Source: Candidatus Zixiibacteriota bacterium
GTDB taxonomy: Bacteria > Zixibacteria > MSB-5A5 > GN15 > FEB-12
Assembly (NCBI GenBank): GCA_040756055.1
Contig: JBFLZR010000004.1
Span: 124,001-188,000 of the forward strand
Direction of reading: 5' to 3'
DNA: 64,000 bases
The notes under the pieces were generated by a model. That model did not search any database. It worked only from the letters and a program-made list of their open reading frames with translations, and was not told the DNA's origin. This document shows, piece by piece, positions 27,513 to 36,212 of this stretch (positions are counted from its first letter, which is position 1; each line of letters starts with the position of its first letter). Both the position numbers and the translations under genes were made by a program.

Positions 27513-28227
27513 ACCGCTGCTCGAAATAACCGACCTTGTAGTCAAGTACGGCGCCATAGCCGCCCTGAGGGGTATATCACTCTCCGTCAGCCCCGGCCAG
27601 ATAGTCACGATGATTGGAGCCAATGGAGCGGGTAAAAGTACCCTGTTGCGGGCTATCTCGGGACTGGTCGCAGTGGCCTCGGGAAAGATCACCTTCAGCC
27701 GGCAGGATATCACCAATCATCCCGCCCAGCGGATTGTTGGTACCGGCATCTCCCATGCGCCCGAAGGCCGGATGATCTTCGCCAATCTCACGGTCAAGGA
27801 GAACCTTGAGATGGGGGCATACCTGCGCAAGGACAAAGCCGGCATCACCGGTGATTTCGAGCGCGTCTTTGCTCTCTTCCCTCGTCTCAAGGAGCGCATG
27901 TATCAGCCGGGCGGCACTCTTTCCGGTGGTGAACAGCAGATGCTGGCGGTGGGCCGCGCTCTTATGGCCCGTCCGCGCGTCCTTCTACTGGATGAACCAT
28001 CGCTCGGCATCGGGCCGATACTTGTGAAGGCCATCTTCGCCACGATTGTCGAAATCAACAAGGAACTGGGGATGACGATTCTTTTGGTGGAGCAGAACGC
28101 TCACATGGCGCTGAAAGTCGCTCATTACGCTTATGTCATCGAAACCGGCGCCATCGTTCTCGAGGGACCGAGTTCCGATATGGCCCGCAACGCGCTGGTC
28201 AGGAAAACATACCTGAGCGAATCCTAA
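27505..28227 (+). CDS. livF: ABC transporter ATP-binding protein LivF
   Basis: A 240-residue ATPase. The chosen start is TTG 27505, which has GGGAGAAA just upstream and overlaps the livG stop by 8 nt; a TTG at 27481 would add eight residues not typical of the family. The Walker A is GANGAGKST, the signature LSGGEQQMLAVGRAL and the Walker B VLLLDEPSLGIGP. It completes the operon. Confidence 0.93.
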   Translation: MSKPLLEITDLVVKYGAIAALRGISLSVSPGQIVTMIGANGAGKSTLLRAISGLVAVASGKITFSRQDITNHPAQRIVGTGISHAPEGRMIFANLTVKENLEMGAYLRKDKAGITGDFERVFALFPRLKERMYQPGGTLSGGEQQMLAVGRALMARPRVLLLDEPSLGIGPILVKAIFATIVEINKELGMTILLVEQNAHMALKVAHYAYVIETGAIVLEGPSSDMARNALVRKTYLSES

Positions 28228-28332
28228 GCTGACTTTTTCCCCCGCTGCAAACCACTTGCGATGCAGGTTGGGTGCTCGCCTTCCGAAACCCGGGAACCCA
28301 TAGCTTGCTGTGGAACTCTCTCGATTGATCTT

Positions 28333-28361
28333 GTGCCCGGCAGATATCCTCATCTGCCCGG
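28333..28361. repeat. Palindrome, CCGGCAGAT family
   Basis: A second copy of the 23474 element: GTGCCCGGCAGATATCCTC followed by ATCTGCCCGG, with one extra C in the right arm. Confidence 0.75.
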
Positions 28362-28410
28362 AATCCGGTCGCCCACCATTCGGGGCCTGTTGAAACACCT
28401 TCCCCCTGTT

Positions 28411-28454
28411 GTGTCAGGTTCTGATTTCTGCTTGCAGAAATTGTGACCTGACAC
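28411..28454. repeat. Nested palindrome, TGTCAGGT family
   Basis: Outer arms GTGTCAGGT (28411-28419) and ACCTGACAC (28446-28454) enclose an inner TTTCTGC-TT-GCAGAAA hairpin. Confidence 0.75.
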
Positions 28455-28600
28455 TCAAGTAGCGGGTACCCCATCCGACCTGTCCCGCGTTTCGCGGGAT
28501 TCTATAAAAACTACAATTGTGAGAAACTCGACATTTAATTTCGGCTTTTTCAAGATGTCGGGTTACTTGGTTCACGTCCCCTCGCCTTGCTCGTAGCGTG

Positions 28601-28621
28601 CCCGGCGGAACGCCGACCTAC
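28601..28621 (-). repeat. GTAG-footed hairpin, CGGCG family
   Basis: Read on the minus strand, GTAGG precedes a CGGCG-TTC-CGCCG hairpin. The whole 21 bp is identical to 43914-43934 in the opposite orientation, 15 kb away. Confidence 0.85.
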
Positions 28622-28626
28622 TTGGA

Positions 28627-29142
28627 TTAGGTATCGTCAACGCACAATATCAATCCCCTGACATTTGGACAGGTGTAGACTGGGACTTGCCACTCGCGAT
28701 TGCGAATAAATATAATCGAAGAATCCCCGTCTTCATCCAGCGAGTAGGCCACGTTGCTGTCTAGAGAATAGTCGCTATACCCGTGAAATGCCAAATCTGG
28801 GTAAGAGTGTGACATTATCAGTCTGAGTCTGTACTTTTGGCCGACCTCCAGCCTCACCGTTCTGCCACAGCCCTCATTCCCTGAGAGTGAATCACCCTTT
28901 GATGACATGACCCAAAAGAGAGAATCGTCAGAGCCTGATGACAACAGGAATACGTAGTGTTGTTCGAAGAAGAAATCGTCTATTAGCCTTACGGTATAGT
29001 CTCTCTTCGCTGTTTCTCGTTCTTCCGAAGGATCAGTTCTACCAGCGCAGGAAACTAACATCACAAGAATGACTATCGAGGCGAGCAAATTGCGCCTTGG
29101 ACAATTCAGCCACGAAAGACATCTGTCTGTTACGAGTCGCAT
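28627..29142 (-). CDS. Small lipoprotein, candidate partner of the Rhs protein
   Basis: A 171-residue protein. A hydrophobic segment ends in a lipobox (VMLVSC, Cys32), so it should be a lipoprotein. The mature part is short and beta-rich, with DYTVRLIDDFFFEQHYVFLL and VRLEVGQKYRLRLIMSHSYPDL, and ends in CPNVRGLILCVDD. It is not a family I recognise. The start codon is 6 nt after the Rhs stop, so the pair is transcribed together. In polymorphic toxin loci the gene directly after an Rhs tail is usually the immunity gene, so immunity is a reasonable but untested guess. Confidence 0.7.
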   Translation of the reverse strand: MRLVTDRCLSWLNCPRRNLLASIVILVMLVSCAGRTDPSEERETAKRDYTVRLIDDFFFEQHYVFLLSSGSDDSLFWVMSSKGDSLSGNEGCGRTVRLEVGQKYRLRLIMSHSYPDLAFHGYSDYSLDSNVAYSLDEDGDSSIIFIRNREWQVPVYTCPNVRGLILCVDDT

Positions 29143-29148
29143 TTCATC

Positions 29149-32100
29149 CTACTTTCTTATCAGCAGACCACCCGCTTTTCCGCGCGGTCCGAGTAGGTGC
29201 ATAACCGTCCGCCCGGCGGGTGTTGTCCACGTGCCCATTGCACGTACTCCGTCCGGGCCTGGCCCGATGGACATCGCCCCTCTGTGAGCCGCATCGTAGC
29301 TGGCCGCGGATGGCGCCTGGCCGGGATTATTCACCCCCCCCAAATAGGACTCAAGGACTTCATGCATTACAGTCTGCCCCTGAGTCCAACCGTCTATGTT
29401 TTCTATCACCTGAGCGTGTGACATACATATGTACTGTGACGTCTGAACCACCCCGTTTTTGTCTGTGGTGCTGCCATTGAAACTTCCGACCGCTACCGAT
29501 GAATTTGTGCCGGGTACCGTGGCTCCAGCCTCCACGGTCGTCAGGTTCACATTAATCTTCTGGCTGTTCACCGCTTCTACGAACTTCTTCTCTGCATCTG
29601 TCTGAGCATTTCCCGATGCCGATACCTGACCCGACGCCGTGTCGCGAGTTATTGTGAGATTATTATACTGTTTACCCAATGCGTCTACGGCTTGCTGTGC
29701 TTCATTGCCCGTTATTGTGACAGTCCTCCCATCCGGGTCCACGAACTTCATCGGGTTATTGGCGCAATAAACATACGGGCTGAGGCCCGGATATTTACTC
29801 GCCAGCGGGTCAATAGCCGTGAACCGACCCAGCTCCGGAGCATAATACCTCGCCCCGTAATAATATAACCCCATCCCCCCTTCATTGTCAAACGGCTTAC
29901 CGGTGTACTTAAACGGTTGACCGGTGGTAACCGTCAGGTCGGCATCGGCCCCAAACGCCCAGTATCGGCTGTAAACATCCTTCACCGTGCCGCCGCTCTT
30001 CTCAGAAACCACCACCCTGGCCGACCCGAGATGGTCATTCAGATAGAAATACACACCCCCCTGGGCGTCAATCATGGCTATCCGCTGATCACCGGCATAG
30101 ACATACTTGCGAACCAGAGTATAGACGCCGTCCGGGGCGATTTCATACTCCGCCAGCACCTTACCGCCCGCTCCACGCACATAATGCGTTTCCACAGCGG
30201 CGCTGTAGGTACAATATTCTTTTGGCGGACCGCCTGCCGCGGCAAGTTCAACCGTGTTCGGATCATCCCCTTCGTAGGCGCTACGATAGGCCTCCTGATA
30301 GCCGCGTTGCTGGCTGGCATCGATATTTGAGTCAGGGTCGTTGTTTACACACAGATCCCGATAGTGATAGTAGTATTTCTTTACCACCCGGTCACCACTG
30401 TTGTTGTATGCAAAGGTGATCTCATCGTCACCCCAGTCGCCATCAAGATAGACCTTCTCCAATCGGTTAAAATGGTCGTAAGCGAAAGTCGCCGCCCGTG
30501 CTGCATCGCCGCTGATATTGCCGTTGGCGTCGTACTGATACGAGTTCTCAAGCGAATCCACGCTGCTGCTTATGCCCGTCAGCTTGTTGGTTCCACTGAG
30601 ATAGTTGTAAGTCCGGCCGCCGATATCGTACTGAGAATACGACATCCGGTTGCCGTTGCCGTCGTAGGTGAAACTCTCAATTTCGGCAGCGGCTTCATCC
30701 AAATACACATCCATCAGCCGGTCCAGACGATCGTAGCCATACAGGTATGTCTGTGTCTCCCCATCCGGAAGCGTCAGCTTCTGCCCCAGCAGATTGCCGT
30801 TCAACTGGCCGGTGGCCTCGGCATGTGTCGGGTGGGAATAGTAGTACAGGTCTTCGCCGAACATGTCCCCATTCGCGATGGCACCGTCGTTTATCGAAGT
30901 CAACCAGCCGCGCTCGTTGTAGGCGTAATCCATCGACTGAATATTGTCGCCCAGCACAACTGTCTCAATCTCGTCACGCGGGGTGTAGGTGAATGACGCA
31001 TAGCGGTCCGGGTCCTGCGCCGTCCCGACCGACGCCAGACGTCCGCGATCATCATAGGCATAGGTGACAACCGTGCCATCAGGATACTCCAGCGATGTCA
31101 TCTGGTCAGCATGGTTGTAGCCATATTCTATGACATGTTTGCGCCCGCCAACCGGACCGGCAACAAGCCAGTATTGATCCTCTTGGTGCACCAGTGACGG
31201 ATAAAAGACGTTCTTCTGACGGATCAGGCGGCCCCTGGCGTCATAGTCATACTGTTCGCCGTAGTTGTCTCCGCGGACTGTGGCCAGGTTGATAGACAGC
31301 CTGCCCTTGGAATTGGCACAGCTATCCTGATCGTAGAAATACCGCATCAGCGTATCGACATATACCGTATCACCGGTCGCATCGATCTGAAGCCTGCCGC
31401 TGTGGGTGACCCGGTTGATGCCGTCGTACGCCGTGTAGAGCCAACTGCTTAAACCTGCCAGGTTGCCGTCCTGCTTGCCGATCAGGTTGCCGTTTTTGTC
31501 GTAAACGTAGTGTATCGCGTCGTAGTCGCCAACGGTGGTGTCATAGGTATCGGTCGATGTATCTCGCACGGCGGTGCACTCCCGGGTCAACTGGCCGAGC
31601 GAATTGTACTCGTAGAGAATCGCGTCGAAATAGGTCTTTGTCCCGGATTCCCCCGCTCTGCCTGGGCGCATCACTTCGATCAGATTACCCAAATCATCGT
31701 AGTTGAAATGGGTGTATATCCAGCGCGTGCCATCGGATATGCTCGACAACCTGGTCTGCCCCAGTTTGTCGGCGAACTGGTAGTGCATGACGCCGTTTTC
31801 ATCAGTCGTTATTGTCCTTTGACAATCGTAACCGGGACCCCGGAAGAACGGCCAAACCGTGTCGTCTCCATACTCCAGGCTGATATGCGGTGCTGTAGAC
31901 AGTGATGAGGGGAAGGTGGTTTCCGTAGTTCGGTCAAGAACGTCGAAGGCGCTTCTTGTGGAGTAGCCCAGCTGATCGGTAGTACGACCCACTCGCCCGG
32001 CGTAATCGTAGCCGATGGTCGTGTAGTCGTAGGAGTCGTCGGAATCGATATATTCCGTTCGCTCCGGCCGGCCTAGCCCGTCAAACCATGTGCGCGTTGT

Positions 32101-35100
32101 AGGAGTGTACTCCCCTATATTCGGGCGTACCTGTCGAGTGACACTGATACCGTCGTAATCATCGCGCGTATCATCATAGGTATAAATGATCGTCCACGAG
32201 CTATCGGATTCGTTGGAAATGTTGCGACCGTGTATCTCCAGATATGGATGGTAGCTTGAATTCGCATGTTCCGATGAGCAAATCACCGAGTACTGCGGAC
32301 CTTCATCTTCAGGAAACGTCGTATCTGCCCGAAGTACGAGAGCCTTCGGATACCAATAACGGTCAACGATATCTGTGACATTGAGTCTGTTAGCCCCTAC
32401 CTGTGGATAGACATTTGGAATGAGGCATTCTTCAATTCCGGTGAGGTCTGAGTTATATTCGGGATAGACCGGACATTGATACAAACCGACCCGCCACGCA
32501 TCATCCCGAAGACAGTAATAGTTGAGGAAAACGCTGTCAATGACGTCCGGAAGAACGGCGTATCTGAATGACAGATAGGCATCCCTGGCTTCTGTAAAAA
32601 ACCACATGTGCTTGTTGTCATCATAATAAGCATCCCATCCTATCTGGAGAGTATCGGAATAGGTGTAGCACCGGCTAGAGAAGTAGCATACCTCCCCGTC
32701 TGAAGACGGTATTTCGGTTTTTGCATAATCGGTAGTATCTTCATTATAGTACGAGTAGCCGAAGTCTCCCGGTAGGGTCACCATCGATACGCGGCCCAAC
32801 CTGTCATAGGTTGCAGTCGAGAGCATGCCGTTTGCATCGACGACCTTCAGCGGCTTCCACTCTTCATCCAGTTGTTGGTAAGAAACCATCGCATTTGTCT
32901 CGTCCGGTTCCAGATCCGGACAGTCGGTGTAAAACGCCGCTTCGGCTCTGGCTGTTCCTTCGAAGTCGTTCGGGTCAACCCAAGCCTTTACTATTATAGT
33001 GTCATTAGGACTAACTGTTGCTACACCGGAGTTGACCAATTGCTCGTCGCTTGCATAGAACCTTATGCCATTGATTTGAATCCACGCGTATGTCTCGTAC
33101 TGAATTTCCGTGACTTCAAGTGACCAGAACACATGTCCACTGGCGGAGGGAATAAGAGTATCCACGTCGCCGTCGTCCTCCGGCGGAACAGCCGAAAGCA
33201 TGACAGCGATCTGGTAACTGTCATAGGCCACTACGCTAGATTGAAAAACGCAATCGGATTGGTCGATAAGCGTGTCATCGGTAGAAAGTGAATCCTGATC
33301 AGGAAATCGAACGGCTTTATACCACTGATGCCCCAAGGGGTTTACGATGTGAGTCTCTGTCGTGTCAATACTGCCATCTACATTCGCTTCATAATATGTG
33401 ACCGGGTTAGTCACGTATTGGTTAGAATCCGAGTCTACCATGAACAGACCGGCCGGAGCCTCCGGAATCTCAACGAGATCGCAGTAGTGATATATTGTGG
33501 AATCTCCATTAGGAGACATTTTCTTTCGGAGAGCACCATTTTCTCCCTCACAGGGCGGTTCCTCAATACCCTTGAAATACTCAAACGATTCACTGATATA
33601 ATCGCCCGGTATGCCGTCCTCAACAAAGTACTGTCTCATCTCAGAAATCTGACCCGGATAACCGTTTGTTGACGCAGCGTTGTAGTACAGTGTCTGAGTT
33701 TGGGATAGCAGGATATCATTCGAATCTATGACGCGGACGAAATTAACCATGGTGTTATTGTAGTATGACAATGCCCCCGTAACGTCGAAACACGAGTCAT
33801 TGTACACTGCCTCAGTCTTTACGCCGAAAGCGTTGGTCTCAGTTACTTTTTTGACGTTCGATACGGTGTCCGCCGTAACGTCGCTCGACCCGTCATCAAA
33901 CTCATAGTCTTTGCGCGAACATGAAGTCACGCCATCCTCTGTCGTCACAGCCGAATCAAGCAGTTTGGTTCGCGGATTCCAATAGTTATCCTGCCTCCAT
34001 ACCTCATCTCCATCAGAAGGCAGAAAGATCGAACCGTACTCACTTACCGTCGTTGACAACAGCTTCAGCAACCATCCGCGGTCCCTCGTGGCGGTACTCC
34101 AGGGACCATTCTCGTTGTAATAACAATATTGGAGAAAGGTTTCTTTCCCAACAGTTGCGTCGGAATTCCACAGGTATCGACGTGTGTAGAAGCTGTCCAC
34201 CAAGTCAATATTGCCATCATCATCAGTGTCGTTCCAACTAAAACGGAGACTGTCTTGAGTAACGAGGCCACGAGACTCGTTGTAAGTTCCCCGCCAGGTG
34301 ACCATATTGATAAAGAACGGGTCGCGCCCTATATCTGCAAAATGGGCGGTTTTTTTGCACGGGTACTTCTCATAAGGGTCATAGCAGAGAGTCCAATAGT
34401 CAATTGAGTTGTCAGTCAACGGATAGTACTTGAAAGCCGAGAGCCCGCCCGCGGAATAACGCACGCTGTCAAGGCGATAGGGCGTTGCTACAAATGTACC
34501 TTCGGTGTGGATTTGCTCAAACCAGCAATCTCCGAATCCGTATCCAATCAGCGTATAGGGGCCGTGGAAGAAGTCGGTTCTTCTGTAGACCGGATCCACA
34601 ATATAGCTCACATATGCTCGATTTATGTCGCCGAGAAATGAAGGACTGGTGCCCGGCAGCAGGTCCGTAAGTTCGAACCGGTACCAGGCTTCGCTGTCTT
34701 CAGAATCCTCGTCCCAGGTCAAACCATGAAAGAGCCGCAAGCGATAGATCGCTTCGGTTCCCATCCCCACCCAATCGAAGTCTATCATTTTTCCATAGTT
34801 GACCGTTGCAACCGGTGGCCGGCCATAACCGCACCACAAGTCCACCGTATCAACGTACGTAATACCGATCGCGCAGCCGGTTACATCGTAGAACTTCTTG
34901 GGCAAGAAAACCTGAGGGTCCGCATAGACCGAACCCGTTGTCACATCGTGTTTCCACTCGGGTACATAATGCTCAAAAAACACACGGGTTCCGTTTTCCA
35001 AAAACATCGTAAAATCGCCGCTTGGCTCGACAAACAACTTAGTTTTATCATCCTTGGAAAATGATCGATACTCCCCATCAATCAAACCTGTCTCGTTGCC

Positions 35101-35694
35101 GCCGTAGGCCATACTGACAAACTGACTGACACTGCCATCGCCCATCAGAATGCTTATGTTCCCATAGTAGGAGCCGTTTGACTCACCCCGGCTGTAACAC
35201 GAGTGATAACCGTTTATAAGAGCTGCCACGTCCTTGTCATAGGTGATCGTATCGTTTTCATACGTGTTGAAACTTATAGCTTCGTTTTCGAAATTGAACG
35301 TCTGAATCGCGATCCCGTTCACCGACAATATCCATTCGGGTAAATTGAGCGACTTGGGTCCGCAGTTGGTCGGGTCTGTGGCGTTCACTCCAGCCCGCAC
35401 CGTGTGTCCCACCGAACCATTGTATGTTATTTTGAAATCGAAATTGAGACCGTTTTGTGACACCTGCGCATACTTCAACCGCTTCGTCCACATAAGATTA
35501 CCGTTGAAGTCGTTTACTATCTCCTCGCCGTCGTAGCTAAACGAATTGGCCTTGAGGTAGCCTCTCTCGTTGAACATGCCGGAAGCATCTTCAATGATGC
35601 TCAACTGAGTGACATCCTGAGCCACAGCGCTCACCTGACAGAATAAACTAGCGATCATACAGATCGTCATAATCGCAAAAAACCTGAAATTCAT
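29149..35694 (-). CDS. Giant Rhs/YD-repeat protein with variable C-terminal domain
   Basis: A 2181-residue exported protein from ATG 35694, which has a GGGGAGG site and yields a signal peptide (MNFRFFAIMTICMIASLFCQ, cleaved near VSAVAQ). The first 900 residues are unassigned. At about 1030-1200 lies a stretch (FTEARDAYLSFRYAVLP, later YHPYLEIHG) resembling a DNRLRE/CBM96-like beta domain. YD repeats (YDDLGNLIEVMRPG, YDKNGNLIGKQDGN, YDARGRLIRQ) run to the RHS core (DHLGSARVVV, GLYYYGARYYAPELGRFTAIDPL), ending at DPDGR. The 191-residue tail contains HEVLESYLGG and, 26 residues after the first His, AAHRGA: a gluzincin-like HExxE...H pattern. There is no T9SS sorting domain. A TTGACA lies at 35751-35746. 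A secreted toxin-like role is inferred. Confidence 0.88.
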   Translation of the reverse strand: MNFRFFAIMTICMIASLFCQVSAVAQDVTQLSIIEDASGMFNERGYLKANSFSYDGEEIVNDFNGNLMWTKRLKYAQVSQNGLNFDFKITYNGSVGHTVRAGVNATDPTNCGPKSLNLPEWILSVNGIAIQTFNFENEAISFNTYENDTITYDKDVAALINGYHSCYSRGESNGSYYGNISILMGDGSVSQFVSMAYGGNETGLIDGEYRSFSKDDKTKLFVEPSGDFTMFLENGTRVFFEHYVPEWKHDVTTGSVYADPQVFLPKKFYDVTGCAIGITYVDTVDLWCGYGRPPVATVNYGKMIDFDWVGMGTEAIYRLRLFHGLTWDEDSEDSEAWYRFELTDLLPGTSPSFLGDINRAYVSYIVDPVYRRTDFFHGPYTLIGYGFGDCWFEQIHTEGTFVATPYRLDSVRYSAGGLSAFKYYPLTDNSIDYWTLCYDPYEKYPCKKTAHFADIGRDPFFINMVTWRGTYNESRGLVTQDSLRFSWNDTDDDGNIDLVDSFYTRRYLWNSDATVGKETFLQYCYYNENGPWSTATRDRGWLLKLLSTTVSEYGSIFLPSDGDEVWRQDNYWNPRTKLLDSAVTTEDGVTSCSRKDYEFDDGSSDVTADTVSNVKKVTETNAFGVKTEAVYNDSCFDVTGALSYYNNTMVNFVRVIDSNDILLSQTQTLYYNAASTNGYPGQISEMRQYFVEDGIPGDYISESFEYFKGIEEPPCEGENGALRKKMSPNGDSTIYHYCDLVEIPEAPAGLFMVDSDSNQYVTNPVTYYEANVDGSIDTTETHIVNPLGHQWYKAVRFPDQDSLSTDDTLIDQSDCVFQSSVVAYDSYQIAVMLSAVPPEDDGDVDTLIPSASGHVFWSLEVTEIQYETYAWIQINGIRFYASDEQLVNSGVATVSPNDTIIVKAWVDPNDFEGTARAEAAFYTDCPDLEPDETNAMVSYQQLDEEWKPLKVVDANGMLSTATYDRLGRVSMVTLPGDFGYSYYNEDTTDYAKTEIPSSDGEVCYFSSRCYTYSDTLQIGWDAYYDDNKHMWFFTEARDAYLSFRYAVLPDVIDSVFLNYYCLRDDAWRVGLYQCPVYPEYNSDLTGIEECLIPNVYPQVGANRLNVTDIVDRYWYPKALVLRADTTFPEDEGPQYSVICSSEHANSSYHPYLEIHGRNISNESDSSWTIIYTYDDTRDDYDGISVTRQVRPNIGEYTPTTRTWFDGLGRPERTEYIDSDDSYDYTTIGYDYAGRVGRTTDQLGYSTRSAFDVLDRTTETTFPSSLSTAPHISLEYGDDTVWPFFRGPGYDCQRTITTDENGVMHYQFADKLGQTRLSSISDGTRWIYTHFNYDDLGNLIEVMRPGRAGESGTKTYFDAILYEYNSLGQLTRECTAVRDTSTDTYDTTVGDYDAIHYVYDKNGNLIGKQDGNLAGLSSWLYTAYDGINRVTHSGRLQIDATGDTVYVDTLMRYFYDQDSCANSKGRLSINLATVRGDNYGEQYDYDARGRLIRQKNVFYPSLVHQEDQYWLVAGPVGGRKHVIEYGYNHADQMTSLEYPDGTVVTYAYDDRGRLASVGTAQDPDRYASFTYTPRDEIETVVLGDNIQSMDYAYNERGWLTSINDGAIANGDMFGEDLYYYSHPTHAEATGQLNGNLLGQKLTLPDGETQTYLYGYDRLDRLMDVYLDEAAAEIESFTYDGNGNRMSYSQYDIGGRTYNYLSGTNKLTGISSSVDSLENSYQYDANGNISGDAARAATFAYDHFNRLEKVYLDGDWGDDEITFAYNNSGDRVVKKYYYHYRDLCVNNDPDSNIDASQQRGYQEAYRSAYEGDDPNTVELAAAGGPPKEYCTYSAAVETHYVRGAGGKVLAEYEIAPDGVYTLVRKYVYAGDQRIAMIDAQGGVYFYLNDHLGSARVVVSEKSGGTVKDVYSRYWAFGADADLTVTTGQPFKYTGKPFDNEGGMGLYYYGARYYAPELGRFTAIDPLASKYPGLSPYVYCANNPMKFVDPDGRTVTITGNEAQQAVDALGKQYNNLTITRDTASGQVSASGNAQTDAEKKFVEAVNSQKINVNLTTVEAGATVPGTNSSVAVGSFNGSTTDKNGVVQTSQYICMSHAQVIENIDGWTQGQTVMHEVLESYLGGVNNPGQAPSAASYDAAHRGAMSIGPGPDGVRAMGTWTTPAGRTVMHLLGPRGKAGGLLIRK

Positions 35695-35937
35695 GGAACC
35701 TCCCCAAAAATTTGGAAGTGACCGTTTAGAAGTTGTATTGTGGGCTGTCAACACTATTTTACAGCATTCTTACCCCACCTGTCAATCTGTTTTTCTGAAA
35801 TCCTCCACAACAATTCCACCACACAAGACAATTTCCCTCGCATTAGTCCTAATAATCGCACACCGTTGCGTCCACAATTTTCCAACAGCATTCCCACAAA
35901 AGACCCCCTCGCGCCGGTGGATAATTGGCTTGCTTAG

Positions 35938-35969
35938 GTAGGCGTTTGACATATAGAACGTGTCAACGC
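35938..35969 (+). repeat. GTAG-footed hairpin, CGTTTGA family
   Basis: GTAGG (35938-35942) precedes CGTTTGACA, then a 9-nt loop and TGTCAACG. The foot and first arm share GTAGGCGTTTGA with the elements at 43833 and 44078. Confidence 0.7.
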
Positions 35970-36118
35970 ACTGCAGGATTACTTACTATGAAGAATGAAG
36001 AAACAAACCCAAATTACTGTAAATACAACGGTACGATGTAATTGCAGCGAAACTCTCACGATCTCCTAAGCCAATTCGGGTCCGGTAAATGCGAATGTGC
36101 ACACGATGCAAAAACTAA

Positions 36119-36143
36119 GGCGGGTTCGAAGACGCACCCTCCC
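36119..36143 (-). repeat. Degenerate GGCGGGTT-family element
   Basis: GGCGGGTTCGAAGACG matches 42791-42806, but the right arm reads CACCCTCCC, so the palindrome is decayed. Confidence 0.55.
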
Positions 36144-36159
36144 AACAATGCTATCCATC

Positions 36160-36204
36160 GGTGTCAGGCGAGGACCCTCCATAGGCGGGCAGGCACCTGA
36201 CACC
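36160..36204. repeat. Palindrome, TGTCAGGT family
   Basis: Arms GGTGTCAGG (36160-36168) and CCTGACACC (36196-36204) flank a GC-rich loop. It lies just after the rho stop codon and may act as a transcript-end hairpin. Confidence 0.7.
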
Positions 36205-36212
36205 ACGTAACA

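Larger units (their letters stand above)
28228..28626. other. Repeat-rich spacer after livF
   Basis: No gene is seen. It contains the palindromes listed at 28333, 28411 and 28601, a TCCCGCG-TTT-CGCGGGA hairpin at 28483-28499, and an inverted pair CGACAT/ATGTCG (28530-28560) whose AACCCGACATCTT edge recurs near 43970. No clear rho-independent terminator is visible for either flanking operon. Confidence 0.6.
35695..36212. other. AT-richer spacer between rhs and rho
   Basis: No gene is credible. It holds the rhs promoter candidate (TTGACA 35751-35746 with only a weak TAAACG 17 nt on), a GTAG-footed hairpin at 35938, an inverted pair CTGCA..ATTAC/GTAATTGCAG (35971-36047), and two repeat elements near rho. 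Three TCCACA words and one TTATCCACC (minus strand, near 35918) are present but do not make an origin. Confidence 0.5.

Noticed and set aside
35780-35935. Replication origin, from TCCACA words and a TTATCCACC
   Set aside because: Only one near-consensus DnaA box is present, with no box cluster, AT-rich unwinding region or dnaA/dnaN neighbour.
36160-36204. Rho-independent terminator of rho
   Set aside because: The hairpin lacks a T-run on the minus strand and belongs to a dispersed palindrome family; kept as a repeat only.
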